Origin: CAZMLC01 sp964567125
Lineage (GTDB): Bacteria; Verrucomicrobiota; Kiritimatiellia; RFP12; UBA1067
NCBI GenBank assembly: GCA_964567125.1
Contig: CAZMLC010000019.1
Coordinates: forward strand, 1-37,467
DNA: 37,467 bases
Direction: 5' to 3'
Shown: positions 8,910 to 16,475 of the stretch, one piece after another
How the letters are laid out: the number at the start of each line of letters is the position of its first letter
How positions within the stretch are numbered: the first letter of the stretch is position 1
Made by a program: the position numbers and the translations under genes
Notes under the pieces: generated by a model
Databases searched by the model: none
Told to the model about the DNA's origin: nothing
The model's input: the letters and a program-made list of their open reading frames with translations, nothing else

Positions 8910-9863
8910 ATGAGCGCATTGACAATCAGCGATGCAGAGGTAAAACGGGTCAAGGGCTTTGGGTTCTTGAACAACAAGGGTACGGACAATTTTTCCGCGC
9001 GCATCATTACCGTGAATGGCAAGGTGTCCGCCAAACAGCTGGCGTGTGTCGCGGAGGCTGCTGCGGCGTTTGCCACAGGCGATGTGACCTTCACCTCGCG
9101 CTTGACGATGGAAGTGCAAGGCGTTCCGTTTGATAAAATAGAGGCGTTCCGCGCCTTTATTGCCCGCGAAGGATTGGAGACCGGAGGAACCGGTCCGCGT
9201 GTCCGCCCGGTTGTCTGCTGTAAAGGGACAACGTGCCAATATGGGCAGATCGACACGTTTGGGCTGGCTGAAAAAATTCATCAGCGCTTCTATGTGGGCT
9301 ACTATTCTGTTGTGTTGCCGCATAAGTTTAAGATCGCGGTCGGCGGTTGTCCGAACAATTGCGTGAAGCCGGATCTCAACGACTTAGGTGTGATCGGGCA
9401 ACGGATTCCTAACTACGATGCGTCTCTCTGTAAGGGATGCGTGCAATGCTCTGTCGACACGGCGTGCCCGATGGGGGTGGCCAAAGTCGTTGATGGGCGT
9501 TTGTCCATCGATACCGCCGCCTGTAATAATTGCGGACGCTGCGTCGGAACCTGCAGGTTCGATGCGATTCCGAGCGGGACGCAGGGGTATAAGATCTATT
9601 TAGGCGGCTTCTGGGGCAAGCGGATTAACCATGGCAAGCCGTTAAGCACGGTTTTTCTGAGTGAGGAAGAGACCTTGCGTACGATTGAAAAGGCCATTCT
9701 TTTCTATCGCGAGCAAGGGCGAACAGGTGAACGCTTCGGGATGGTCGTCAATCGCATCGGTTTTGATACTGTGCAGAGAGAGCTTCTTTCCGATGCGATC
9801 TTGGCGCGCAAGCAAACCATTCTAGGTGCGCAACAGCCTACGGCAGGGGGTGCGACATGCTAA
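8910..9863 (+). CDS. AsrC-like siroheme sulfite reductase with ferredoxin domain
   Basis: This 317-residue cytoplasmic protein carries a nitrite/sulfite reductase half-domain (about 10-85) and a siroheme-[4Fe-4S] binding region with C103-X5-C109 (in CCKGTTCQYG) and C147-X3-C151 (in GGCPNNC). Two ferredoxin clusters are inserted or appended, with C174/177/180/186 and C205/208/211/215. The layout matches AsrC, the catalytic subunit of anaerobic sulfite reductase, and small Dsr-like proteins. AGGAGG at 8899-8904 sets the start. No AsrA or AsrB partner is visible, so its electron donor must be encoded elsewhere or be a free ferredoxin. It is followed immediately by the YeiH-like exporter gene. 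Sulfite is the likely substrate; nitrite or another siroheme substrate cannot be excluded from sequence. Confidence 0.88.
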   Translation: MSALTISDAEVKRVKGFGFLNNKGTDNFSARIITVNGKVSAKQLACVAEAAAAFATGDVTFTSRLTMEVQGVPFDKIEAFRAFIAREGLETGGTGPRVRPVVCCKGTTCQYGQIDTFGLAEKIHQRFYVGYYSVVLPHKFKIAVGGCPNNCVKPDLNDLGVIGQRIPNYDASLCKGCVQCSVDTACPMGVAKVVDGRLSIDTAACNNCGRCVGTCRFDAIPSGTQGYKIYLGGFWGKRINHGKPLSTVFLSEEETLRTIEKAILFYREQGRTGERFGMVVNRIGFDTVQRELLSDAILARKQTILGAQQPTAGGATC

Positions 9864-9889
9864 ATCACGTAAAATCAAACGAGGATACG

Positions 9890-10939
9890 ATGAAACAGAG
9901 GAAAAAGTATGCGGCGATTATCCTGTGCATGGCGCTGGGGGCGATTGCCGTATATGCGGGTGGCCTTCAAAAGGTCGTGGGATCGCCCATGATCGGTCTT
10001 TTTATCGCCATGATTTTTGCTAACGCGTTGCCCGGATTGAGTCAAACGCTCAAAGAAGGGACGTCGTTTGTTGGCAAGAAATTCCTGGTGTTCGGAATTG
10101 TCATGGCGGGTGCTACGCTGAATCTAACACAGGTGTTGGGCTACGGCGCAAAAGCGCTACCGCTTATTGTGGTCAATATCGGGATTGCTTTTGCCGTCGC
10201 ATATTTCGTGGGACGACGCTTGCAGATGACCGATAACACCTGTACCTTGGTCGGCGGTGGGACCTGTATTTGCGGCGGAACCGCGATTGCCACGTTGGCC
10301 TCAATCATCAAAGCAAAGGAATCGGAGATCGCCTACGCCATGACCGCGATTTTCCTCTTTGACATTCTGGCGGCACTGGTTTATCCCTATCTGGCCGGCG
10401 CAATCGGACTGACGCCTAACCAGTTCGGCTTTCTGGCCGGAACCGCCATCAATGACACCTCCAGCGTTGCCGCGGCGGAAGCGACATACAACGTGCTGAA
10501 CGCGTGCGACCTGCAGAATGCAATTACGGTGAAGCTGACGCGAACGACGATGCTTATTGTCTTGGCGGTAATCTTCACGTTGCTTTCTGTGCGCCACGAA
10601 ATCGCAACGGGCAAGGCCGCAGATGCCTCTCAGCCGTTATCGCGGGTGATGCAGACCGTTAAAAAGGTCTTTCCGTGGTTTATTCTCATCTTTGTCGCGA
10701 TGGCCTTGCTGAACACCTTTGGGCTCTTTAAGGCGGTGCATGCGGGTTTGCCGAGCTTCTTCAAGGTGGGATATAAATTTCTGATCACCGTCGCCTTGGT
10801 GGGTGTCGGGTTCAAGATTCAGATCCGCGAGCTGTTGACGAAGGGGATCAAACCGATTCTTTTGGGCGGCTTTACCTGGCTGGCTATTGCCTGCTCATCG
10901 TTAACGTTCATCTATTTATTTGCGGCGTATATTGGTTAA
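9890..10939 (+). CDS. YeiH/UPF0324 family putative sulfate/sulfite exporter
   Basis: The inner-membrane protein has about ten hydrophobic segments over 349 residues. Family-like motifs include GLFIAMIFANALPG, GIVMAGATLNL, TLVGGGTCICGGTAIATLA and AGTAINDTSSVAAAEATY. The family is annotated as putative sulfate or sulfite exporters. Two starts are possible: 9857, overlapping the asrC-like stop, and 9890. The second has GAGGA (9881-9885) just upstream and places the first membrane helix at the normal distance, so it is preferred. Linked to a sulfite reductase-like gene and a LysR regulator, it would remove the excess sulfur oxyanion that the reductase does not consume. A strong terminator follows. 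Confidence 0.88.
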   Translation: MKQRKKYAAIILCMALGAIAVYAGGLQKVVGSPMIGLFIAMIFANALPGLSQTLKEGTSFVGKKFLVFGIVMAGATLNLTQVLGYGAKALPLIVVNIGIAFAVAYFVGRRLQMTDNTCTLVGGGTCICGGTAIATLASIIKAKESEIAYAMTAIFLFDILAALVYPYLAGAIGLTPNQFGFLAGTAINDTSSVAAAEATYNVLNACDLQNAITVKLTRTTMLIVLAVIFTLLSVRHEIATGKAADASQPLSRVMQTVKKVFPWFILIFVAMALLNTFGLFKAVHAGLPSFFKVGYKFLITVALVGVGFKIQIRELLTKGIKPILLGGFTWLAIACSSLTFIYLFAAYIG

Positions 10940-10956
10940 CAGAAATCCAGAGAAAC

Positions 10957-10992
10957 AAAAAAAACGAGGGCGTGTCACGCCCTCGTTTTTTG
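10957..10992. terminator. Bidirectional Rho-independent terminator
   Basis: The stem CGAGGGCG (10965-10972) and CGCCCTCG (10978-10985), with loop TGTCA, is flanked by an A run on the left and a T run on the right. It can therefore stop transcription on both strands. It sits between the convergent yeiH-like and glnK genes. Confidence 0.9.
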
Positions 10993-11003
10993 TTTATGGA
11001 TCG

Positions 11004-11345
11004 CTAGCCAATCGCGACGTTACCGGTCTCGCCGGTACGGATGCGCAGGCATTCTTCTAGGTCGAGGATGAAGATCTTACCATCGCCGATCGATCCAGTG
11101 CGGGCCCCTGCGACGATGGCATCCATCGCAGCCTTGACATAGGCGTCATTGACGGCAATTTCCAGTTTGACTTTCCTCAATAAACTGCCAGCCTCTTTGT
11201 GGCTGCGATAGATTTCGGAAACGCCCTTCTGGCGGCCACGGCCCATGACGGTGGTCACCGTAACCAGATGGATCTCCTTCTCGCTGAGGTTTTGCATCAC
11301 GTCATCGAGTCGGTCCGGTTGAATCACTGCAACAATGTATTTCAT
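11004..11345 (-). CDS. glnK: P-II family nitrogen regulator (GlnK/GlnB type)
   Basis: The 113-residue trimeric signalling protein reads ATP/ADP and 2-oxoglutarate levels and normally blocks its partner ammonium channel. Visible P-II features are the N-terminal KYIVAVIQPDRLDDV, the T-loop from about 37 to 58, and the C-terminal ARTGSIGDGKIF and RIRTGETG nucleotide-binding motifs. The ATG at 11345 is preferred over an upstream TTG because it gives the standard MKYI start with AAGGA in front. Residue 51 is Glu, where enteric GlnB/GlnK carry the uridylylated Tyr, so control by uridylylation is not expected. It is the second gene of the amt-glnK operon, 24 bases after amt, transcribed from the sigma-54-like site at 12891-12905. 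Confidence 0.95.
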   Translation of the reverse strand: MKYIVAVIQPDRLDDVMQNLSEKEIHLVTVTTVMGRGRQKGVSEIYRSHKEAGSLLRKVKLEIAVNDAYVKAAMDAIVAGARTGSIGDGKIFILDLEECLRIRTGETGNVAIG

Positions 11346-11369
11346 GATAACGACTTTCCTTTCTGTCAA

Positions 11370-12812
11370 TTAGTCCAACAGGGTGTACCCGGTTTCGCGA
11401 TGATCGGTCAGGTCAAGGCCGACGCGTTCTCCGTGTTCGCTCGGACGCAACCCCATGAGCGCCTTGAGCGCATAAAGGATCACGGAGGTGACCACTAAAG
11501 ACCAGACGATGGTGATGGCAACTGATTTCAGCTGAATCAGGACAAGCCCTGGATTGCCATAGAAGAGACCATCGGCGCCGCAGGCATTGACCGCCTTTGT
11601 CGCAAACAGGCCTGTTGCCAACGCGCCCCAGATACCGCCTACGCCATGTACGCCGAAGACATCCAAGGAGTCATCATATCCCAGTTTGGGCTTGATGATA
11701 CTGACAAAGATCCACGGCAGCACGCCTGCGCCGATGCCGATGCCGATCGCGCCTGCGATAGTAACGAATCCAGCCGCAGGTGTAATCGCGACCAGTCCGC
11801 CCACAGCGCCGGAGATAATCCCCAGCATCGTCGGATGCTTGTTGATCATCCAGTCCATGAGCGCCCAGCTCAGTCCGGCGACAGCGGCCGCAAGGTGGGT
11901 GACGAGCAGGGCATTGCTTGCGAGTCCATTCGCGCCGAGCGCACTGCCCGCGTTGAATCCGAACCAGCCGAACCAGAGTAGCGCAGCACCCATGACGGCA
12001 AACGGCAGGTTGTGCGGCGGCGACATCTTGCTTGGGAAACCGACGCGGCGGCCCAGGATCAAGCACGCGACGAGACCCGCGATACCGGCGTTGATGTGCA
12101 CAACGGTACCACCCGCAAAGTCCAATGCGCCATCGGCCCCGAGGAAACCACCTTTCGCCCAGACCCAGTGGCAGAGCGGATCATACGCGAAGGTCGTCCA
12201 CAGCAAACTGAAGACGCAGAAGACGGAGAATTTCATGCGTTCCGCAAACGCGCCTAAAATCAGTGCCGGTGTAATCACGGCAAACATCATTTGGAAGATC
12301 GCAAAGGTTTGATGCGGAATGGTGCTTGCATACGAGACATTCAGCACGGGATCCCAGTGCGGTGTATCAAGGCTGACATTTGCAAGTCCCAGATAACTCA
12401 GGTTGCCGATGAGTCCCTTGATGTCCGGTCCGAATGCGAGGCTGTAGCCAAACAGGACCCATTGCACGCTGATCAAGCACATGATCATGAAGCATTGCAT
12501 CAGGATCGAGAGTATGTTCTTACGCCGGACGAGCCCGCCGTAAAAGAATGCTAAGCCTGGAATCGTCATCAGCATGACGAGCCCTATGCTGACCAAGACC
12601 CATGCGGTGTCGCCGGTGTTGACATCTTTTGCTGTCGGTGCAACCGGAGCAGACGCGGGTACTGTACCCGTTGGCACAGCTGCCACAACCGCAGCAGGCG
12701 GTGCAACTGCCGGAGCTTTTGGGTCAAGTGACGGTCCTTCGGCCATCACAGGGTGATACAGCGCCATGACGAACAGCGCTGTCATTACGCAGAGTAACCT
12801 TCGCCTAACCAT
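11370..12812 (-). CDS. amt: Ammonium transporter Amt
   Basis: Amt channels import ammonium across the inner membrane as trimers. The 480-residue precursor has a signal peptide (ending near HPVMAEG), a low-complexity Ala/Pro-rich periplasmic lead (about 28-60), and then eleven transmembrane segments. Hallmarks are GLAFFYGGLVRRKN, the first twin histidine in GGTVVHINAG, WFGWFGFNAGSA, and the second twin histidine in DVFGVHGVGGIWGALATG. ATGs at 12818 and 12812 are both possible; AAGGG lies only two bases before the first and eight before the second, so 12812 is chosen. glnK follows 24 bases later, the usual amt-glnK pair, in which P-II plugs the channel when nitrogen is plentiful. Confidence 0.96.
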   Translation of the reverse strand: MVRRRLLCVMTALFVMALYHPVMAEGPSLDPKAPAVAPPAAVVAAVPTGTVPASAPVAPTAKDVNTGDTAWVLVSIGLVMLMTIPGLAFFYGGLVRRKNILSILMQCFMIMCLISVQWVLFGYSLAFGPDIKGLIGNLSYLGLANVSLDTPHWDPVLNVSYASTIPHQTFAIFQMMFAVITPALILGAFAERMKFSVFCVFSLLWTTFAYDPLCHWVWAKGGFLGADGALDFAGGTVVHINAGIAGLVACLILGRRVGFPSKMSPPHNLPFAVMGAALLWFGWFGFNAGSALGANGLASNALLVTHLAAAVAGLSWALMDWMINKHPTMLGIISGAVGGLVAITPAAGFVTIAGAIGIGIGAGVLPWIFVSIIKPKLGYDDSLDVFGVHGVGGIWGALATGLFATKAVNACGADGLFYGNPGLVLIQLKSVAITIVWSLVVTSVILYALKALMGLRPSEHGERVGLDLTDHRETGYTLLD

Positions 12813-12890
12813 AATCATTTCCCTTCACGTATAAATACCCATGTGAACCTGCCGAGCATTCAGCAGTGTTACATGATTGAATGCGTATAG

Positions 12891-12905
12891 GCATCTTTTG
12901 TGCCA
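12891..12905 (-). promoter_or_regulatory. Sigma-54 (RpoN) type promoter for amt-glnK
   Basis: The minus strand reads TGGCAC-AAAAG-ATGC, against the consensus TGGCAC-N5-TTGC, with one mismatch. The GG and GC doublets keep the required ten-base spacing. It lies 79 bases upstream of the amt ATG, and nitrogen-controlled amt-glnK operons commonly use sigma-54. No certain NtrC site was found further upstream. Confidence 0.6.
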
Positions 12906-13043
12906 ATGCGAAAATACGCGTACACATCCTGTTTTTGCAGAAAAATGACGCGTTTTCGAGGTTTTTCCGCGTTGCGTGTTACAAAATTGCAAAGGTGGTT
13001 CAGATGCGTTTTACATGTGTTGCCGGATGCGTGACACATGCGT

Positions 13044-13078
13044 CGCTTTCGTTGTGCGCGCAATACAGCGCGAAAGCG
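13044..13078. repeat. Inverted repeat between amt and nadK
   Basis: CGCTTTCG (13044-13051) is repeated inverted as CGAAAGCG (13071-13078) around a 19-base centre that contains the palindrome TGCGCGCA. It lies in the otherwise gene-free 12819-13214 stretch. It could be an activator or repressor site for the divergent amt or nadK transcripts, or an RNA hairpin. No T run follows, so a terminator is unlikely. Confidence 0.4.
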
Positions 13079-13214
13079 TTACGCAGGATCAGAAAACAGC
13101 CGAAGCCTGGTCGCGGGAGAATGGTTATGTCTTGTCTCAGAGCGCCTAGGTTTGATACCGTTAGGACGAACATGAAATTCATGACGTGCTGGTGAGCAGA
13201 CACGAGGCATAGAG

Positions 13215-14084
13215 ATGAAAAAAATCGGTTTAGTGGTCAACTTCAAAAAAGAACAGGCTGTTGAGGCGCTGAAGCACATCGCTTCGCTCGCAACAGGGAT
13301 GGGGTTTGAGGTCCTCGCGGATGAGATAACCGCGCGACACTGTCCATCGTTTAGCATCTGTGCGATCAACCGGTTTGTCGACAACGGCGCGGAGGGCGTT
13401 GTCGTTTTAGGCGGGGATGGTACGATGTTGGATGCGCTGCATCGCATGGGCGAACGGTCCTTGCCGATGATGGGTCTGAACATCGGTTCGTTGGGTTTTC
13501 TGACGAGTGTCGAGAGTCAGCGCTTCGGGGAAGCATTGAAAATGCTGCGCGAAGATCGTTTCCGCCTGACCCCGCGTTCGGTCTGTACCGTGAAGGTGCT
13601 GCGCAACGATGGACGCCAGGATCCGCTCCCGCATGCGCTGAACGATGTGGTGATCAACCATGGCGCCTGCGCGCATGCCATCCAATTGGAGTTAAGCCTC
13701 AACGATAGCGTCGTGACGGACTTTCTGTGCGATGGCATTATCGTGGCAACGCCGACAGGCAGCACCGCCTACTCGCTTTCAGCGAATGGACCGATTCTTT
13801 TGCCGGACGTAAGTGCGCTGATCGTCAATGTGATCTGTCCGCATACGCTGACCTTCCGTCCGCTCGTGGTGCGCGATGATACGCGCATTGCGATCCGCGT
13901 ATTGACGGGCGATACGCCCGTTGTGGTCAGCTCGGATGGACGCGATGATTCGCTGCTGAAAAAAGATGATATCGTGGAAGTGAGACGCGGCCGTTCGGAC
14001 GTGGTGCTCATCGAATTGGAAGGCTATCATGCGTGCGATGTGCTGCAGCGCAAGTTGCGGTGGGGACACAATTTGCGACCTTAA
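13215..14084 (+). CDS. nadK: NAD kinase
   Basis: NadK phosphorylates NAD to NADP in the cytoplasm. The 289-residue protein has the diagnostic GGDGTML motif (66-72), the NIGSLGFLT nucleotide-binding loop, and DGIIVATPTGSTAYSLSANGPI-type residues that bind the second nucleotide. It ends with the usual beta-sandwich region (SSDGRDD). The length is normal for bacterial NadK. Nine bases separate its stop from the next start, and AAGGAG between them serves the activase gene. NadK therefore heads, or is cotranscribed with, the activase/dehydratase-like cluster. That link may be simple operon sharing or may reflect redox cofactor supply. Confidence 0.95.
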   Translation: MKKIGLVVNFKKEQAVEALKHIASLATGMGFEVLADEITARHCPSFSICAINRFVDNGAEGVVVLGGDGTMLDALHRMGERSLPMMGLNIGSLGFLTSVESQRFGEALKMLREDRFRLTPRSVCTVKVLRNDGRQDPLPHALNDVVINHGACAHAIQLELSLNDSVVTDFLCDGIIVATPTGSTAYSLSANGPILLPDVSALIVNVICPHTLTFRPLVVRDDTRIAIRVLTGDTPVVVSSDGRDDSLLKKDDIVEVRRGRSDVVLIELEGYHACDVLQRKLRWGHNLRP

Positions 14085-14093
14085 GGAGTAGAC

Positions 14094-14846
14094 ATGTTTG
14101 TGGGGATCGATGCGGGATCGCGGGCGACCAAGCTGGTGGGGGTGAATGAGGATGGCGAAGTCGTGTGCCGTGCACAGGTTGATCAGTCCGTGAAGCCAGC
14201 CGAGACAGCACGCATGCTCTTAGAGCAGACGCTGCAAGGGGCCGCAGTGACGCGTTGCGTCTCCACCGGATATGCGCGGCATCTCCTGCCCTTCGCGCAT
14301 CGCGCGGTTACGGAGATCACCTGCCACGCGCGCGGTTGTACCGCGCTTCATCCCGAGGCGGAGGCGATCCTCGAAATCGGCGGGCAGGACAGTAAATACA
14401 TCGCTCTCGAGGCGGGTCGCGTTGCGGATTTTATGATGAATGATCGATGCGCCGCAGGCACCGGACGCTTTCTCGAGACTGCGGCTATGCGTCTTGCGCT
14501 CCCGCTGACCGAGATGGAGATGCCCGCCAGACAGGGTTCTGTTGTTTCGATCAGCAGCATGTGCGTCGTGTTTGCGGAAACGGAGATCATCGGACTCGTC
14601 TCAAACAATGCGGCACCCATTGAGATTATGCGCGGTGTGCAGCATGCCATTGCACAGCGTGTCGTCGCGATGATGGGCGCGCGCAGAAGTCAGACGCCCG
14701 CTATCGTTTTTACAGGCGGTGTTGCGCAAGTTCCCGGTATGCGCGAGGCCATCGAAACCGCCTTAAAATATCCGGTGCAGGTTCCCGAGTTCCCGCAATA
14801 TACGGGCGCTCTGGGCGCTGCGCTGATTGCGCGAGATATGCTGTAA
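14094..14846 (+). CDS. BadF/HgdC-type ATPase, activator of 2-hydroxyacyl-CoA dehydratase-like enzyme
   Basis: This 250-residue protein belongs to the ASKHA-fold activases (HgdC, BadF/BcrA). These homodimers hold one [4Fe-4S] cluster and use ATP hydrolysis to push an electron to very low potential onto a partner enzyme. Visible features are the phosphate loop GIDAGSRATKLVGV, IGGQDSKYI, the cluster ligands C119 (NDRCAAGTGRF) and C157 (SSMCVVFAETE), and the adenosine motif TGGVAQ. All key residues are intact. It has a good AAGGAG site and begins a run of four closely packed genes. The presumed partners are the two dehydratase-family subunits at 15687 and 16472. Confidence 0.93.
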   Translation: MFVGIDAGSRATKLVGVNEDGEVVCRAQVDQSVKPAETARMLLEQTLQGAAVTRCVSTGYARHLLPFAHRAVTEITCHARGCTALHPEAEAILEIGGQDSKYIALEAGRVADFMMNDRCAAGTGRFLETAAMRLALPLTEMEMPARQGSVVSISSMCVVFAETEIIGLVSNNAAPIEIMRGVQHAIAQRVVAMMGARRSQTPAIVFTGGVAQVPGMREAIETALKYPVQVPEFPQYTGALGAALIARDML

Positions 14847-14872
14847 TACATTGCCAAACACACGAGGTCATT

Positions 14873-15685
14873 ATGTTTAAATTAGGGAAAGACTGCGAAA
14901 AAGAGGTGCAGACGATTTATTCCGGAGTCGAAGGCCGGCTATGGGAATTGCTGATGGGCGAGCAAATTCACATTGGTGGCTTGGCCTCCTCCGAAGCATT
15001 GGCACGCTTTGGGCGGATCGCTGCAGGTTCGCGCGGCGTTGATTTATGCTGCTGTTCGGGCGCGGGTATGCGGTTTCTGCTGAAACGCAAGGCGGTCGCC
15101 TTCATGGCGGGTGTTGATTTTACCTCAGCGCAAGTGAAACTGGGTGTCCAGCGCATGAAGGCGCAGGGCGTTTGTTCGTCAGCCTATCGGTTTTATCAGG
15201 GCAATGTGGCAGACCCTCACGTCAAGGCAGCGACGTTCGATTTCGTCTGGGGAGAAGATGCGTGGTGCTACGTCGCGGATAAACCAGGCCTTCTGGCACA
15301 AGCAAAACGCGCGTTGAAACCCGGCGGCAAGGTGGTCTTTTCCGACTGGGTTGCGACGGAGGCGATGTCCGCCGCGGAAGCGAAGCGGTTCCTGTCTTTC
15401 ATGAAGTTCCCAACGTTTATGACCGTCAAGGATTACGAAAAGGCGTTGGCGAAAACTGGATTTACTACGATCAAGACGAAGGTGACTGCCAATTTTGTTC
15501 CTTCCGTAAAACTCTACGCGACCATGTATACGCGCCAGCATGCCTATGATGTGCTGCGCCTACTGGACTTTAATCAGGATGTTTACACCGCCGTCTTGAA
15601 CGAAATGGCTTTTATCCTGCACCTGGCGCAGGAAAAGAAGCTCGTGCAAGCCTATTTCACAGCAACGAACTCAGCGCTGGAGTAG
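14873..15685 (+). CDS. Class I SAM-dependent methyltransferase within the activase/dehydratase cluster
   Basis: The 270-residue protein has a Rossmann methyltransferase core. The SAM-binding motif I reads VDLCCCSGAGMRFLL (about 56-70) with three adjacent cysteines, motif II is MAGVDFTSAQV, and the post-motif is LKPGGKVVFSDWV. The N terminus (IYSGVEGRLWELLMGEQIHIGG) resembles small-molecule methyltransferases of the UbiE and sarcosine/dimethylglycine type. The C-terminal third is helical and has no recognised domain. It lies 26 bases after the activase and one base before the next gene, so it is a firm member of the operon. The substrate is unknown. It could methylate the product or substrate of the dehydratase-like complex. 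Confidence 0.85.
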   Translation: MFKLGKDCEKEVQTIYSGVEGRLWELLMGEQIHIGGLASSEALARFGRIAAGSRGVDLCCCSGAGMRFLLKRKAVAFMAGVDFTSAQVKLGVQRMKAQGVCSSAYRFYQGNVADPHVKAATFDFVWGEDAWCYVADKPGLLAQAKRALKPGGKVVFSDWVATEAMSAAEAKRFLSFMKFPTFMTVKDYEKALAKTGFTTIKTKVTANFVPSVKLYATMYTRQHAYDVLRLLDFNQDVYTAVLNEMAFILHLAQEKKLVQAYFTATNSALE

Positions 15686-15686
15686 C

Positions 15687-16475
15687 ATGCTGAAGACGCT
15701 TGCAGTTCTCTCTGACCAGATACCCGATGACTGGTTCGCCGCGCATCCCCTGCGCGTGATCCGGTGTCCTGACGTTGCGTCCTTGCCCCTCGCTGCTGTC
15801 AGCGCGGGCATCTGCGCGCAGGTCGCGTATCTGCCCGCTCTCCTGCAACGCGCCGATGGCATCGTGCTGGCAACCTGTTGCGATCAGCAGCGTCGCGCGG
15901 CGGAGTGGCTGGCCAATCCGGAGCGGGTCTTTCTGGTCAATGTACCCTCCACAACACATGTCGAACACTTGCGCACCTATGAGGCGGCGCGGTTGGCGCG
16001 TTGGCTGGATGCTCTCTGCCTGCGTGCGCCGCTAAATGCGGTGTTGACGGAGATGCCGCTGCCGCGCAGCATCCAGCATCCAGCAGGACCTAAGATCGGC
16101 GTCGTGGGCGGACATTTTCCAGGGTCAATTGCGCAGGCGGATGCGTTTTTCCAGACGAAAGGCCTTGCGCTGGCCTGGTGGGGATGTGAAGGCGGCCACT
16201 GCATCGGCAATGTCTATGCACGTCCCAATCATCAATTTTATCACGCCGTTCAGGAGTTTGTGCGGAGTCACCAGCTGTCGGGCCTTGTTGTTGTCCATAC
16301 CACCTGGTGCGATGTGTGGCGATTGGCCGCAGTTCGGCTGCGCGAGGTGCTCGACATCCCTGTGACAACGTGGATTGCGGATGATGCCGCACCTCTAGCG
16401 CTGCATGCGCAAACGTGCACGCGCCTTGAGGCGTTTTGCGAACTGGTCGTACAACGCGCGCGGGAGTTGCCATGA
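15687..16475 (+). CDS. 2-hydroxyacyl-CoA dehydratase family subunit, short divergent form
   Basis: This 262-residue protein resembles the HgdB/FldC/double-cubane superfamily. It has DGIVLATCCDQQRRAAEWL followed by FLVNVPST, which correspond to the family's TCD motif and NLP strand. The C-terminal part has VVHTTWCDVWRL leading to IPVTTWIADD, like the last cluster-ligand region and following strand. Likely [4Fe-4S] ligands are C43, C64 or C65, and C208. It is shorter than typical subunits (about 370-430 residues), which suggests the minimal two-domain core. The stop overlaps the next ATG (ATGA), so the two proteins are translationally coupled and probably form a heterodimer activated by the protein at 14094. 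Confidence 0.8.
   Translation: MLKTLAVLSDQIPDDWFAAHPLRVIRCPDVASLPLAAVSAGICAQVAYLPALLQRADGIVLATCCDQQRRAAEWLANPERVFLVNVPSTTHVEHLRTYEAARLARWLDALCLRAPLNAVLTEMPLPRSIQHPAGPKIGVVGGHFPGSIAQADAFFQTKGLALAWWGCEGGHCIGNVYARPNHQFYHAVQEFVRSHQLSGLVVVHTTWCDVWRLAAVRLREVLDIPVTTWIADDAAPLALHAQTCTRLEAFCELVVQRARELP

Noticed and set aside
12881..13195. Plus-strand reading frame of 104 codons between amt and nadK
   Set aside because: There is no ribosome-binding site or family pattern, and it overlaps the sigma-54-like site and the dyad. Composition looks non-coding.
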